Positions 46,914 through 59,071 of a stretch of DNA of 64,000 nt are shown here, one piece after another. The stretch is from Lolium rigidum. Lineage: Eukaryota; Streptophyta; Magnoliopsida; Poales; Poaceae. The stretch's first letter is position 1. Every line of letters begins with the position of its first letter. The position numbers and the translations under genes are program-made. The notes below the pieces were generated by a model, which had not been told where the DNA came from, did no database searches, and worked only from the letters and a program-made list of their open reading frames with translations. The stretch covers positions 176,110,017 to 176,174,016 of the forward strand of contig NC_061513.1 of assembly GCF_022539505.1 (NCBI RefSeq), in the 5' to 3' direction.

Positions 46914-48581
46914 TGATACGTCTCCAACGTATCTATAATTTCTTATGTTCCATGCTAGTTTTATGACAATACCTACATGTTTTATTCATACTTTATATCA
47001 TTTTTATGCATTTTCCAGTACTAACCTATTAACAAGATGCCGAAGCGCCGGTTCTCGTTTTCTCGCTGTTTTTGGTTTCAGAAATCCTACACAGGAAATA
47101 TTCTCGGAATTGGACGAAACAAAAGCCCACAGCCCTATTTTCCACGGAGGGTTCCAGAACATCGAAGAAGAGTCGGAGACGGCCAGCAAGGGGGCCACCC
47201 CATAGGGCGGCGCGGCCAGGCCCCCTGGCGTGCCCAGGTGTGGGGAGCCCACCTCCTGGATCCCCCGATGCTGCCTCTTCGCCTATATATTCCTTCGTAT
47301 CGGAAAACCCTAGTACCGAGAGCCAAAATACGAGGAAAGTTCCAGAGACGCCGCCGCCGTCAACCCCATCTCAGGGGGTTCTGAAGATCACCTCCGGCAC
47401 CCTGTCGGAGAGGGGAATCATCACCAGAGGGCTCTACATCACCATGCCCGCCTCCGGACTGATGCGTGAGTAGTTCATCCTTGGACTATGGGTCCATAGC
47501 AGTAGCTAGATGGTTGTCTTCTCCTATTGTGTCATCATGTTTAGATCTTGTGAGCTGCCTATCATGATCAAGATCATCTTATTGTAATGCTACATGTTGT
47601 GTTTGTTGGGATCCGATGAATATGGAATACTATGTCAAGTTGATCATCGATCTATCATATATGTGTTGTTTATGATCTTGCATGCTCTCTGTTGCTAGTA
47701 GAGGCTCTGGCCAAGTTGATACTTGTAACTCCAAAAGGGGGTATTTATGCTAGATAGTGGGTTCATGTCTCCATTGAATCTGGGACAGTGACAGAAAGTT
47801 CTAATGTTGTGGATGTGATGTTGCCACTAGGGATAAAACATCAATGCTTTGTCTAAGGATATTTGTATTGTTTACATTACGAACAGTACTTAATGCAATT
47901 GTCTGTTGTTTGCAACCTAATACTGGAAGGGGTGCGGATGCTAACCCAAAGGTGGACTTTTTAGGCATAGATGCATGTTGGATGGCGGTCTATGTTCTTT
48001 GTCGTAATGCCCTAAGTAAATCTCATAGTAGTCATCATGATATGTATGTGCATTGTTATGCCCTCTCTATTTGTCAATTGCCCAACTGTAATTTGTTCAC
48101 CCAACATGTTATTTATCTTATTGGAGAGAGACCACTAGTGAACTGTGGACCCCGGTCCATTCTTTTACATCTGAAATACAACCTACTGCCATCATTGTTC
48201 TCTGTTGTTCTTTGCAAGCAAACATCATTCTCCACACCATACGTTTAATCCTTTGTTTTCAGCAAGCCGGTGAGATTGAAAACCTCACTGTTAAGTTGGG
48301 GCAAAGTATCTTGATTGTGTTGTGCAGGTTCCACGTTGGCGCCGGAATCCCTGGTGTTGCGCCGCACTACACTCCTTCACCAACAACCTTCACGTGGCCT
48401 TCATCTCCTACTGGTTTGATAACCTTGGTTTCTTACTGAGGGAAAACTCGTTGTTGTACGCATCATACCTTCCTCTTGGGGTTCCCAACGGACGTGTGCT
48501 TTACCGTCACAAGCAGCTACTTTGCTGGCGCCGTCGCCGGGGAGGAATCAACACTCCATCAAGCCCCGTCACGCGCCATCA
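46914..48581 (+). repeat. LTR1 of the Athila-like array, full length
   Basis: 1,668 bp with a TATA box (CCTATATATTCC) near 47283. It is the only LTR of the three that keeps the promoter-bearing 0.8-kb segment 46936-47733. Confidence 0.88.
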
Positions 48582-48591
48582 AACACTTTTC

Positions 48592-48610
48592 TGGCGCCGT
48601 TGCCGGGGAG
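48592..48610 (+). other. Primer-binding site, tRNA-Asp type
   Basis: TGGCGCCGTTGCCGGGGAG, ten bases after the LTR; the usual Athila-lineage primer site. Confidence 0.8.
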
Positions 48611-48758
48611 ATCAAGACACGCTGCAAGGGGAGTCTCTCACACCCAATCTCTTTACTTTGTTTATTGTCTTGCTTTATTTTATTTTCTGTCTTGTTTGCT
48701 TTCTTTATATCAAAAACACAAAAAAATTAGTTACTTGCATTTAATTTATTTTGTTGTC

Positions 48759-49164
48759 ATGTCTAGTCTTGTACTTGTTACTCTATCACCTGAGGAATTG
48801 ATCTTTACTTTTAATCAAGGGGATGAGGAGAGTTTTAAAGAAGCTTGGTCTAGAATTTTTGATTCTTATAGTAAAACAGAACCTAAAATGACTCTAAGCC
48901 GGCTTCTTAGTAACTTTTATTTTGGGCTTACTCTTCGCTATAGATATGCCTTGGATGCTGTAGTGGGAGGAGATTTCCTTCATTGCGATGAGGATCAAGC
49001 TTTTAATGCCATAAAAAATTGGTTGCATCATTTAGTTCAGCTAATAAGTTTGATTCATCTCTTGTTAGTATTCATAATAGATTAAACACTCTCGAAAAAA
49101 TATATCTTGTTTAAAAGAAGGGTATAATCAGATTCGTGAATATTATGATTATGTTCCAGTAAAC
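48759..49164 (+). pseudogene. Athila-like gag, copy 1, frameshifted
   Basis: Starts MSSLVLVTLSPEELIFTF at 48759 and matches the first 86 or so residues of copy 2. A run of six A at about 49013, against seven in copy 2, shifts the frame after DQAFNAIK, and the shifted ORF stops at 49085. It is an acidic, helical Gag-like segment; no zinc knuckle is present. It is identified as Gag by position after the primer site and by resemblance to Athila-type elements. Confidence 0.65.
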
Positions 49165-49209
49165 AGAACCTAAAATGACTCTAAGCCAGCTTCTTATGTT
49201 CCAGTAAAC
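49149..49209 (+). repeat. Filler insertion flanked by a 16-bp duplication, copy 1
   Basis: TTATGTTCCAGTAAAC occurs at 49149-49164 and 49194-49209. The 29 bp between them copy a segment of gag found at 48875-48908 (AGAACCTAAAATGACTCTAA...). The insertion puts a stop after VPVNRT. Confidence 0.85.
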
Positions 49210-49221
49210 TTTGAACCTTCA

Positions 49222-49660
49222 ATGTGGGTCCCTACTATTAAGGTTACTATTTGTGGTGAAACTTTTTATGCCCGTTGTGATATTATGTCTGAGTTTTGCC
49301 TTATGCCTAAAAGTATTTATGAATCTTTGACACTTTGGGGACTTACTGAAGGTGGAGAAGGAATAACTCTTACTGATAACTCTGTTATAATTCCTAAGGG
49401 GATAGCTGAAGGTGTGTTCACAACCTTTCTTGGAAGAACGTATCCACTGATTATCTCATTATTGAATGTGTAGGGACATGAGAAATCACACTTGGAAGAT
49501 CCCTGCTGAAACTCTTGGGAGCAACCATAGATGTGGGGAAAGGCACTCTAAATTTTACCTCTACACCCGGGGGCGGTCATGTATTCCCTAGACCAAAGAG
49601 TAAGAATAAGAGTAAGAGGGGTAGGCGTAAAGTCCGTGGTAATAATGTTAATACTTCTTC
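49222..49660 (+). pseudogene. Athila-like protease fragment, copy 1
   Basis: Starts MWVPTIKVTICGETFYARCD, then LMPKSIYESLTLWGLTEGG and IPKGIAEGVFTTF, the fold region of an Athila aspartic protease. The usual DxGA active-site sequence is replaced by CDIMSEF, so activity is unlikely. The frame breaks near YPL at 49445; the neighbouring frame continues with DYLIIECVG, LGRSLLKLLGATIDVG and a Lys/Arg-rich end to a stop near 49675. The second copy has the same break. Confidence 0.7.
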
Positions 49661-49675
49661 TCTTGATGGTACTTG

Positions 49676-52197
49676 ATTTTCACTTTCTGCGCCTAGCTGG
49701 AAGGCGTTAAAGAAAACGCTTATGAGAGACAACCCATTATTTTATTTCTGCAGTTTTTGTTTTATATTTGAGTCAAGGTGCTTGTTACTACTGTAGCAAT
49801 ACCTTTGTATCTTTACTTTATTGCATTGTTGTGCCAAGTAAAGTCTTTGATAGAAAGTTGATACTAGATTTGGATTTCTGCGCAGAAACAGATTTTTAGC
49901 TGTCACGAATTTGAGATGTTCTCTCTTTAGGAAAATCGTAAAATCTTGAAACAATTCGTGAGTAATCCTCAGATATGTACGCAACTTTCATTCAATTTGA
50001 GATTTTTCATCTGAGCATGTTAAGTGCCTCGAAAAAATTCGTCTTTACGGACTGTTCTGTTTTGACAGATTCTGCCTTTTATTTCGCATTGCCTCTTTTA
50101 CTGTGTTTGAGTGGGTTTATTTGCTCCATTAAATTTCAGTAACCTTGGGTAATGTCCAGAAGTGTTGGGAATGATTGTGTCCTTGTTGAACATGTGAATT
50201 TTTTATTATGCACTAACCCTCTAATGAGATTGTTTTGAGTTTGGTGTGAAGGAAGTTTTCAAGGATCAAGAGAGGAGGATGATATAATATGATCAAGAAG
50301 AGTGAAAAGTCTAAGCTTGGGGATGCCCCCGTGGTTCATCCCTGCATATTTCAAGAAGATTCAAGCATCTAAGCTTGGGGATGCCCAAGGCATCCCCTTC
50401 TTCATCAACAATTTATCGGGTCACCTCTAGTGAAACTATATTTTAATTCCGTCACATCTTATGTGCTTTACTTGGAGCGTCTGTGTGCTTTTATTTTCGT
50501 TTTGTTATTTCCATTCTCTGAATAAATCGGATCCTAACATGCTTGTGTGGGAGAGAGACACGCTCCGCTTTTTCATTTGAACACCGGTGTTCTTTGTTTT
50601 ACTTTTAATGTTCATGGCAAAAGCTGAAAGCCGCTGCACTTATTGCTATTTGGTTGGAAACAGAAAATGCTTCATGTGGTAATTGGTATATTGTCTTGAA
50701 TAATTTGATATTTGGCAATTGTTTTGAGCTCTCAAGTAGATCGTGTTTAAGCTCTTGCATCATGTAGTTTAAACCTATTAGTGGAGAACTACCGTAGAGC
50801 TTGTTGAAATTTGGTTTGCATGATTGGTCTCTCTAAGGTCTAGATATTTTCTGGTAAAAGTGTTTGAGCAACAAGGAAGATAGTGTAGAGTCTTATAATG
50901 CTTGCAATATGTTCTTATGTAAGTTTTGTTGTACCGGTTCATACTTGTTTTTGCTTCAAACAACCTTGCTAGCCAAAGCCTTGTACTGAGAGGAAATGCT
51001 TCTCGTGCATCCAAAACCTTGAGGAAAAACCTATGCCATTTGTGTCCACCATAACTACCTACTATGTGGTATTTTTCTGCCATTCCAAGTAAATACTTCA
51101 TGTGCTACCTTTAAACAATTCAAAACTTTATTATCTCTTATTTGTGTCAATGTTTTATAGCTCATGAGGAAGTATGTGGTGTTTTATCTTTCAATCTTGT
51201 TGGGCAGACTTTCACCAATGTACTAGTGGCACATCCGCTTATCCAATAATTTTGCAAAAAGAGCTAGCAACGGGGTTCCCAGCCCCAATTAATTAACTTT
51301 CATTAATAATTCTCTTCACATGTTTTGCCTCGATTCATCGGTAAGCAACTTAATTTTGCAAATAGACACTCCTCCATGGTATGTGAAATGTTGGAAGGCA
51401 CCCGAGGATTCGGTTAGCCATGGCTTGTGAAAGAAAAAGGTTGGGAGGAGTGTCATCCATAAATAAAACTAAAGTACATGTGTAAACAAAAGAGAAGAGG
51501 GATGATCTACCTTGCTTGGTAGAGATAACGTCCTTCATGGGAGCCGCTCTTTGAAAGTCTGTTTGACAAGGGGGTTAGAGTGCCCACTACCATTCGTTGA
51601 CAACAACAAACACCTCTCAAAACTTTACTTTTATGCTCTCTATATGATTTCAAAACTTGAAAAGCTCTAGCACATGATTTAATCCCTGCTTCCCTCTGCG
51701 AAGGGCCTTTCTTTTACTTTATGTTGAGTCAGTTTACCTACTTCCTTCTATCTTAGAAGCAAACACTTGTGTCAACTGTGTGCATTGATTCTTACATGCT
51801 TTCTTATTGCACTCATCATATTACTTTGTGTTGACAATTATCCATGAGATATACATGTTGAATGTTGGAAGCAATTGCTGAAACTTAAATCTTCCTTTGT
51901 GTTGCTTCAAAACCTCTTATTAAGAATTTATTGCTTTATGAGTTAACTCTTATGCAAGACTTTTTGATGCTTTTCTTGAAAGTACTATTCATGAAAAGTT
52001 TTTGCTATATGATTCAGTTGTTTAGTCATTATCTATTTGTTAGTAAACTATAAACCATTGCTTTGAGTCACTTCATTCATCTCATATGCTTTACAATAGT
52101 ATTGATCAAGATTATGTTGGTAGCATGTCACTTCAGAAATTATTCTTTTTATCGTTTACCTACTCGAGGGCGAGTAGGAACTAAGATTGGGGATGCT
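49676..52197 (+). other. Long non-coding 3' region, copy 1
   Basis: About 2.5 kb with no supported gene, ending in the purine tract AAGATTGGGGATGCT before LTR2. A 107-codon minus-strand ORF (51101-50778) and a 62-codon one (51538-51350) recur in copy 2 but are not called genes, because the DNA copies are nearly identical throughout. Confidence 0.6.
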
Positions 52198-53058
52198 TGA
52201 TACGTCTCCAACGTATCTAAGAGGGGGTATTTATGCTAGATAGTGGGTTCATGCCTCCATTGAATCTGGGACAGTGACAAAAAGTTCTAAGGTTGTGGAT
52301 GTGTTGTTGCCACTAGGGATAAAACATCAATGCTTTGTCTAAGGATATTTGCATTGTTTACATTACGCACAGTACTTAATGCAATTGTCTGTTGTTTGCA
52401 ACTTAATACTGGAAGGGGTGCGGATGCTAACCCGAAGGTGGACTTTTTAGGCATAGATGCATGTTGGATAGCGGTCTATGTTCTTTGTCGTAATGCCCTA
52501 AGTAAATCTCATAGTAGTCATCATGATATGTATGTGCATTGTTATGCCCTCTCTTTTTTTTCAATTGCCTAACTGTAATTTGTTCACCCAACATGTTATT
52601 TATCTTATTGGAGAGACACCACTAGTGAACTGTGGACCCCGGTCCATTCTTTTACATATGAAATACAATCTACTGCAATCATTGTTCTTTGCAAGCAAAC
52701 ATCATTCTCCACACCATACGTTTAATCCTTTGTTTTCAGCAAGCCGGTGAGATTGACAACCTCACTTTTAAGTTGGGGCAAAGTATCTTGATTGTGTTGT
52801 GCAGGTTCCACGTTGGCGCCGGAATCCCTGGTGTTGCGCCGCACTACACTCCTTCACCAACAACCTTCACGTGGCCTTCATCTCCTACTGGTTTGATAAC
52901 CTTGGTTTCTTACTGAGGGAAAACTCGCTGTTGTACGCATCATACCTTCCTCTTGGGGTTTCCAACGGACGTGTGCTTTACCGTCACAAGCAGCTACTTT
53001 GTTGGCGCCGTCGCCGGGGAGGAATCAACACTCCATCAAGCCCCGTCACGCGCCATCA
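52198..53058 (+). repeat. LTR2 of the Athila-like array, promoter segment deleted
   Basis: 861 bp. The first 22 bases join directly to sequence equivalent to LTR1 position 47734 (AGGGGGTATTTATGC). No TATA box remains. Confidence 0.88.
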
Positions 53059-53068
53059 AACATTTTTC

Positions 53069-53087
53069 TGGCGCCGTTGCCAGGGAG
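53069..53087 (+). other. Primer-binding site, copy 2
   Basis: TGGCGCCGTTGCCAGGGAG; one change from copy 1. Confidence 0.75.
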
Positions 53088-53235
53088 ATCAAGACACGCT
53101 GCAAGGGGAGTCTCTCACACCCAATCTCTTTACTTTGTTTATTGTCTTGCTTTATTTTATTTTCTGTCTTGTTTGCTTTCTTTATATCAAAAACACACAA
53201 AAATTAGTTACTTGCATTTAATTTATTTTGTTGTC

Positions 53236-53652
53236 ATGTCTAGTCTTGTACTTGTTACTCTATCACCTGAGGAATTGATCTTTACTTTTAAACAAGGGGA
53301 TGAGGAGAGTTTTAAAGAAGCTTGGTCTAGAGTTTTTGATTCTTATAGTAAAACAGAACCTAAAATGACTCTAAGCCGGCTTCTTAGTAACTTTTATTTT
53401 GGGCTTACTCTTCGCTATAGATATGCCTTGGATGCTGTAGTGGGAGGAGATTTCCTTCATTGCGATGAGGACCAAGCTTTTAATGCCATAAAAAAATTGG
53501 TTGCATCATTTAGCTCAGCTAATAAGTTTGATTCATCTCTTGTTAGTATTCATAATAGATTAAACACTCTCGAGAAAAATATATCTTGTTTAAAAGAAGG
53601 GTATAATCAGATTCGTGAATATTATGATTATGTTCCAGTAAACAGAACCTAA
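53236..53652 (+). pseudogene. Athila-like gag, copy 2, truncated by filler DNA
   Basis: Open for 138 codons from MSSLVLVTLSPEELIFTFKQ to VPVNRT, including TEPKMTLSRLLSNFYFGLTL, ALDAVVGGDFLHCDEDQAF and a helical NRLNTLEKNISCLKE stretch that looks coiled-coil. The stop comes from the same filler insertion as in copy 1 (duplicate words near 53626 and 53671). Normal Athila Gag is much longer, so this is a remnant. Confidence 0.65.
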
Positions 53653-53700
53653 AATGACTCTAAGCCGGCTTCTTATGTTCCAGTAAACTTTGAACCTTCA

Positions 53701-54140
53701 ATGTGGGTCCCTACTATTAAGGTTACTATTTGTGGTGAAACTTTTTATGCCCGTTGTGATATTATGTCTGAGTTTTGCCTTATGCCTAAAAGTATTTATG
53801 AATCTTTGACACTTTGGGGACTTACTGAAGGTGGAGAAGGAATAACTCTTACTGATAACTCTGTTATAATTCCTAAGGGGATAGCTGAAGGTGTGTTCAC
53901 AACCTTTCTTGGAAGAACGTATCCACTAATTATCTCGTTATTGAATGTGTAGGGACAGGACAAATCACACTTGGAAGATCCCTGCTGAAACTCTTGGGAG
54001 CAACCATAGATGTGGGGAAAGGCACTCTAAATTTTACCTCTACACCCGCGGGCGGTCATGTATTCCCTAGACCAAAGAGTAAGAATAAGAGTAAGAGGGG
54101 TAGGCGTAAAGTCCGTGGTAATAATGTTAATACTTCTTCT
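53701..54140 (+). pseudogene. Athila-like protease fragment, copy 2
   Basis: Same 83-codon open segment as copy 1 (MWVPTIKVTICGETFYARCD...), with the same frame break after TYPLI and the same altered active-site region. The C-terminal remnant in the next frame ends in KSKNKSKRGRRKVRG. Confidence 0.7.
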
Positions 54141-54154
54141 CTTTATGGTACTTG

Positions 54155-56667
54155 ATTTTCACTTTCTGCGCCTAGCTGGAAGGCGTTAAAGAAAAGCGCT
54201 TATGAGAGACAACCCATTATTTTATTTATGCAATTTTTGTTTTATATTTGAGTCAAGGTGCTTGTTACTACTGTAGAAATACCTTTGTATCTTTACTTTA
54301 TTGCATTGTTGTGCCAAGTAAAGTCTTTGATAGAAAGTTGATACTAGATTTGGATTTCTGCGTGAAACAGATTTTTAGCTGTCACGAATTTGAGATGTTC
54401 TCTCTTTAGGAAAATCGTAAAATCTTGAAACAATTCGTGAGTAATCCTAAGATATGTACGCAACTTTCATTCAATTTGAGATTTTTCATCTGAGCATGTT
54501 AAGTGCCTCGAAAAAATTCGTCTTTACGGACTATTCTGTTTTGACAGATTCTGCCTTTTATTTCGCATTGCCTCTTTTACTGTGTTTGAGTGGGTTTCTT
54601 TGCTCCATTAAATTTCAGTAACCTTGGGTAATGTCCAGAAGTGTTGGGAATGATTGTGTCCTTGTTGAACATGTGAATTTTTGATTATGCACTAACCCTC
54701 TAATGAAATTGTTTTGAGTTTGGTGTGAAGGAAGTTTTCAAGGATCAAGAGAGGAGGATGATATAATATGATCAAGAAGAGTGAAAAGTCTAAGCTTGGG
54801 GATGCCCCCGTGGTTCATCCCTGCATATTTCAAGAAGACTCGAGCATCTAAGCTTGGGGATGCCCAAGGCATCCCCTTCTTCATCAACAATTTATCAGGT
54901 CACCTCTAGTGAAACTATATTTTAATTCTGTCACATATTATGTGCTTTACTTGGAGCGTCTGTGTGCTTTTATTTTCGTTTTGTTATTTTCATTCTCTGA
55001 ATAAATCGGATCCTAACATGCTTGTGTGGGAGAGAGACACACTCCGCTTTTTCATTTGAACAGCGGTGTTCTTCGTTTTACTTTTAATGTTCATGGCAAA
55101 AGCTGAAAGCCGCTGCACTTATTGCTATTTGGTTGGAAACAGAAAATGCTTCATGTGGTAATTGGTATATTGTCTTGAATAATTTGAAACTTGGCAATTG
55201 TTTTGAGCTCTCAAGTAGATCGTGTTTAAGCTCTTGCATCATGTAGTTTAAACCTATTAGTGGAGAACTACCGTAGAGCTTGTTGAAATTTGGTTTGCAT
55301 GATTGGTCTCTCTAAGGTCTAGATATTTTCTGGTAAAAGTGTTTGAGCAACAAGGAAGACAGTGTAGAGTCTTATAATGCTTGCAATATGTTCTTATGTA
55401 AGTTTTGTTGTACCGATTCATACTTGTTTTTGCTTCAAACAACCTTGCTAGCCAAAGCCTTGTACTGAGAGGAAATGCTTCTCGTGCATCCAAAACCTTG
55501 AGGCAAAACCTATGCCATTTGTGTCCACCATAACTACCTACTATGTGGTATTTTTCTGCCATTCCAAGTAAATACTTCATGTGCTACCTTTAAACAATTC
55601 AAAACTTTATTATCTCTTATTTGTGTCAATGTTTTATAGCTCATGAGGAAGTATGTGGTGTTTTATCTTTCAATCTTGTTGGGCAGACTTTCACCAATGT
55701 ACTAGTGGCACATCCGCTTATCCAATAATTTTGCAAAAAGAGCTAGCAACGGGGTTCCCAGCCCCAATTAATTAACTTTCATTAATAATTCTCTTCACAT
55801 GTTTTGCCCTGATTCATCAGTAAGCAACTTAATTTTGCAAATAGACACTCCTCCATGGTATGTGAAATGTTGGAAGGCACCCGAGGATTCGGTTAGCCAT
55901 GGCTTGTGAAAGAAAAAGGTTGGGAGGAGTGTCATCCATAAATAAAACTAAAGTACATGTGTAAACAAAAGAGAAGAGGGATGATCTACCTTGTCTGGTA
56001 GAGATAACGTCCTTCATGGGAGCCGCTCTTTGAAAGTCTGTTTGACAAGGGGGTTAGAGTGCCCACTACCATTCGTTGACAACAACAAACACCTCTCAAA
56101 ACTTTACTTTTATGCTCTCTATATGATTTCAAAACTCTAGCACATGATTTAATCCCTGCTTCCCTCTGCGAAGGGCCTTTCTTTTACTTTATGTTGAGTC
56201 AGTTTACCTACTTCCTTCTATCTTAGAAGCAAACACTTGTGTCAACTGTGTGCATTGATTCTTACATGCTTGCTTATTGCACTCATTATATTACTTTCTG
56301 TTGACAATTATCCATGAGATATACATGTTGAAAGTTGGAAGCAATTGCTGAAACTTAAATCTTCCTTTGTGTTGCTTCAAAACCTCTTATTAAGAATTTA
56401 TTGCTTTATGAGTTAACTCTTATGCAAGACTTTTTGATGCTTTTCTTGAAAGTACTATTCATGAAATTTTTTTGCTATATGATTCAGTTGTTTAGTCATT
56501 ATCTATTTGTTAGTAAACTATAAACCATTGCTTTGAGTCACTTCATTCATCTCATATGCTTTACAATAGTATTGATCAAGATTATGCTGGTAGCATGTCA
56601 CTTCAGAAATTATTCTTTTTATCGTTTACCTACTCGAGGGCGAGTAGGAACTAAGCTTGGGGATGCT
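54155..56667 (+). other. Long non-coding 3' region, copy 2
   Basis: Aligns with 49676-52197 throughout with scattered changes. Ends in AAGCTTGGGGATGCT before LTR3. No supported gene. Confidence 0.6.
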
Positions 56668-59071
56668 TGATACATCTCCAACGTATCTAAGAGGGGGTAT
56701 TTATGCTAGATAGTGGGTTCATGCCTCCATTGAATCTGGGACAGTGACAAAAAGTTCTAAGGTTGTGGATGTGTTGTTGCCACTAGGGATAAAACATCAA
56801 TGCTTTGTCTAAGGATATTTGTATTGTTTACATTACACACAGTACTTAATGCAATTGTCTGTTGTTTGCAACTTAATGCTGGAAGGGGTGCGGATGCTAA
56901 CCCGAAGGTGGACTTTTTAGGCATAGATGCATGTTGGATAGCGATCTATGTTCTTTGTCGTAATGCCCTAAGTAAATCTCATAATAGTCATCATGATATG
57001 TATGTGCATTGTTATGCCCTCTCTATTTGTCAATTGCCCAACTGTAATTTGTTCACCCAACATGTTATTTATCTTATTGGAGAGACACCACTAGTGAACT
57101 GTGGACCCCGGTCCATGATAACCCACAAGTATAGGGGATCGCAACAGTCTTCGAGGGAAGTAAAACCCAAATTTATTGATTCGACACAAGGGGAGGTAAA
57201 GAATACTTATAAGCCTTAACAACTGAGTTGTCAATTCAGCCGCACCTGGAAAAGCACTAGCAACAGGGGTGATGTGAAAGTAGCAGTAATATGAGAGCAG
57301 TAGTAACAGTAACACAACAAAGCAAGAATTAAGAATACGCAGGCAATGGCACCCGTAAAATAGTTGATACTACTTCCAATGACATGTAGAACGAGTATAT
57401 GATGATGAAAGATGGACCGGGGTTCCCAGCTATCTACACTAGTGGTAACTCTCCAATAACAAGTGTTGGGTGAACAAATTACAATTGGGCAATTGATAGG
57501 ATTGAAATAGCATTAAGACAGAACATCAAGATCATTAATCATGTAGGCATGTTTTCCATATATAGTCATACGTGCTCGCAATGAGAAACTTGTACAACAT
57601 CTTTTGTCCTACCAGCCGGTGGCAGCCAAGCCTCTAGGGAATCTACTAGAAATTAAGGTACTCCTTTTAATAGAGCACCAGAGCAAAGCATTAACACTCC
57701 GTGAAAACATGTGATCCTCATATCTAAGCCTTCCCTCCAGCTTGTCCCAATTTCCGTCACTTTGGGGCCTTTGGTTCCGGACATAGACATGTGCATACAA
57801 CTTGTAGATACAATCTAAGCAATAAGTATAGAGCTTAAATCTAAGATCATGCCACTCGGGCCCTAGTGACAAGCACTAAACACAACAAGATTGCAGCAAC
57901 AATAACTTCACAAACTTTATAGATAGACAATCATAATGTAACAATCCATCGGATCCCAACAAACACAACACCGATTACATCAGATGAATCTCAATCATGT
58001 AAGGCAGCTCATGAGATTATTGTATTGAAGTACATGGGGGAGAGAGTACCAACTAGCTACAGCTAGAACCCGTAGTCCATGGGGGAACTACTCACGGAGC
58101 ATGATGGAGGCGATGGCGTTGATGGAGATGGCTTCGGGGCACTTCCCCGTCCCGGCAGGTGCCGGAACAGAGACTTCTGTCCCCCGAATTGGAGTTTCGC
58201 GATGGTGGCGGCGCCCCTGGAGTCTTTCTGGAGTTTCGTCAATTGGTATCGCGTTTTTAGGTCGAAAGGGCTTATATAGGCGAAGAGACGGAGTCGGAGG
58301 GTGCCTGGGCCCCCCCACGAGGGTCGGCGCGGCCAGGCCCGGGGCCGCGCCGCCATGTTGTGTGGTGGCCCCCTGGCCCCTCTCCGACTCTCCTTCGGTG
58401 TTCTGGATGCTTCCGGGAAAAATAAGATGTTGGGTCTTCGTTTCGTCGAATTCCGAGAATATTGCCCGAACAGCCTTTCTAGAACCAAAAACAGCAGAAA
58501 ACAGGAACTGGCACTTCGGCATCTCGTTAATAGGTTAGTTCCGGAAAATGCATAAAAACACTATAAAGTGCAAGCAAAACATGTAAGTATTGTCATAAAA
58601 CAAGCATGGAACATCAGAAATTATAGGTACGTTGGAGACGTATCAGTCCATTCTTTTACATCTGAAATACAACCTACTGCAATCATTGTTCTCTGTTGTT
58701 CTTTGCAAGCAAACATCATTCTCCACACCATACGTTTAATCCTTTGTTTTCAGCAAGCCGGTGAGATTGACAACCTCACTTTTAAGTTGGGGCAAAGTAT
58801 CTTGATTGTGTTGTGCAGGTTCCACGTTGGCGCCGGAATCCCTGGTGTTGCGCCGCACTACACTCCTTCACCAACAACCTTCACGTGGCCTTCATCTCCT
58901 ACTGGTTTGATAACCTTGGTTTCTTATCGAGGAAAACTCGCCGTTGTACGCATCATACCTTCCTCTTGGGGTTCCCAACGGACGTGTGCTTTACCGTCAC
59001 AAGCAGCTACTTTGCTGGCGCCGTCGCCGGGGAGGAATCAACACTCCATCAAGCCCCGTCACGCGCCAGCA
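56668..59071 (+). repeat. LTR3 of the Athila-like array, split by a solo LTR
   Basis: 869 bp without the insertion (56668-57115 plus 58651-59071). It has the same promoter-segment deletion as LTR2 and ends GCGCCAGCA next to the TSD. Confidence 0.88.
57111..58650 (-). mobile_element. Solo LTR of a related Athila-like family, TSD GTCCA
   Basis: The 1,530-bp LTR (57116-58645) is in minus orientation: TGATACGTCTCCAACGTACC at 58645 to GTGGGTTATCA at 57116. It is flanked by GTCCA (57111-57115 and 58646-58650). A TATA box (CCTATATAAGCCC) lies at 58269-58281. It is similar to LTR1 of the surrounding element in its first part and diverges later. No internal sequence remains, as expected after LTR-LTR recombination. 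Confidence 0.88.

Noticed and set aside
48322..48744. 140-codon ORF over the LTR end and leader of the Athila-like unit, repeated at 52799 and 58813
   Set aside because: It crosses the LTR edge and primer site and reads non-coding leader, with no motif.
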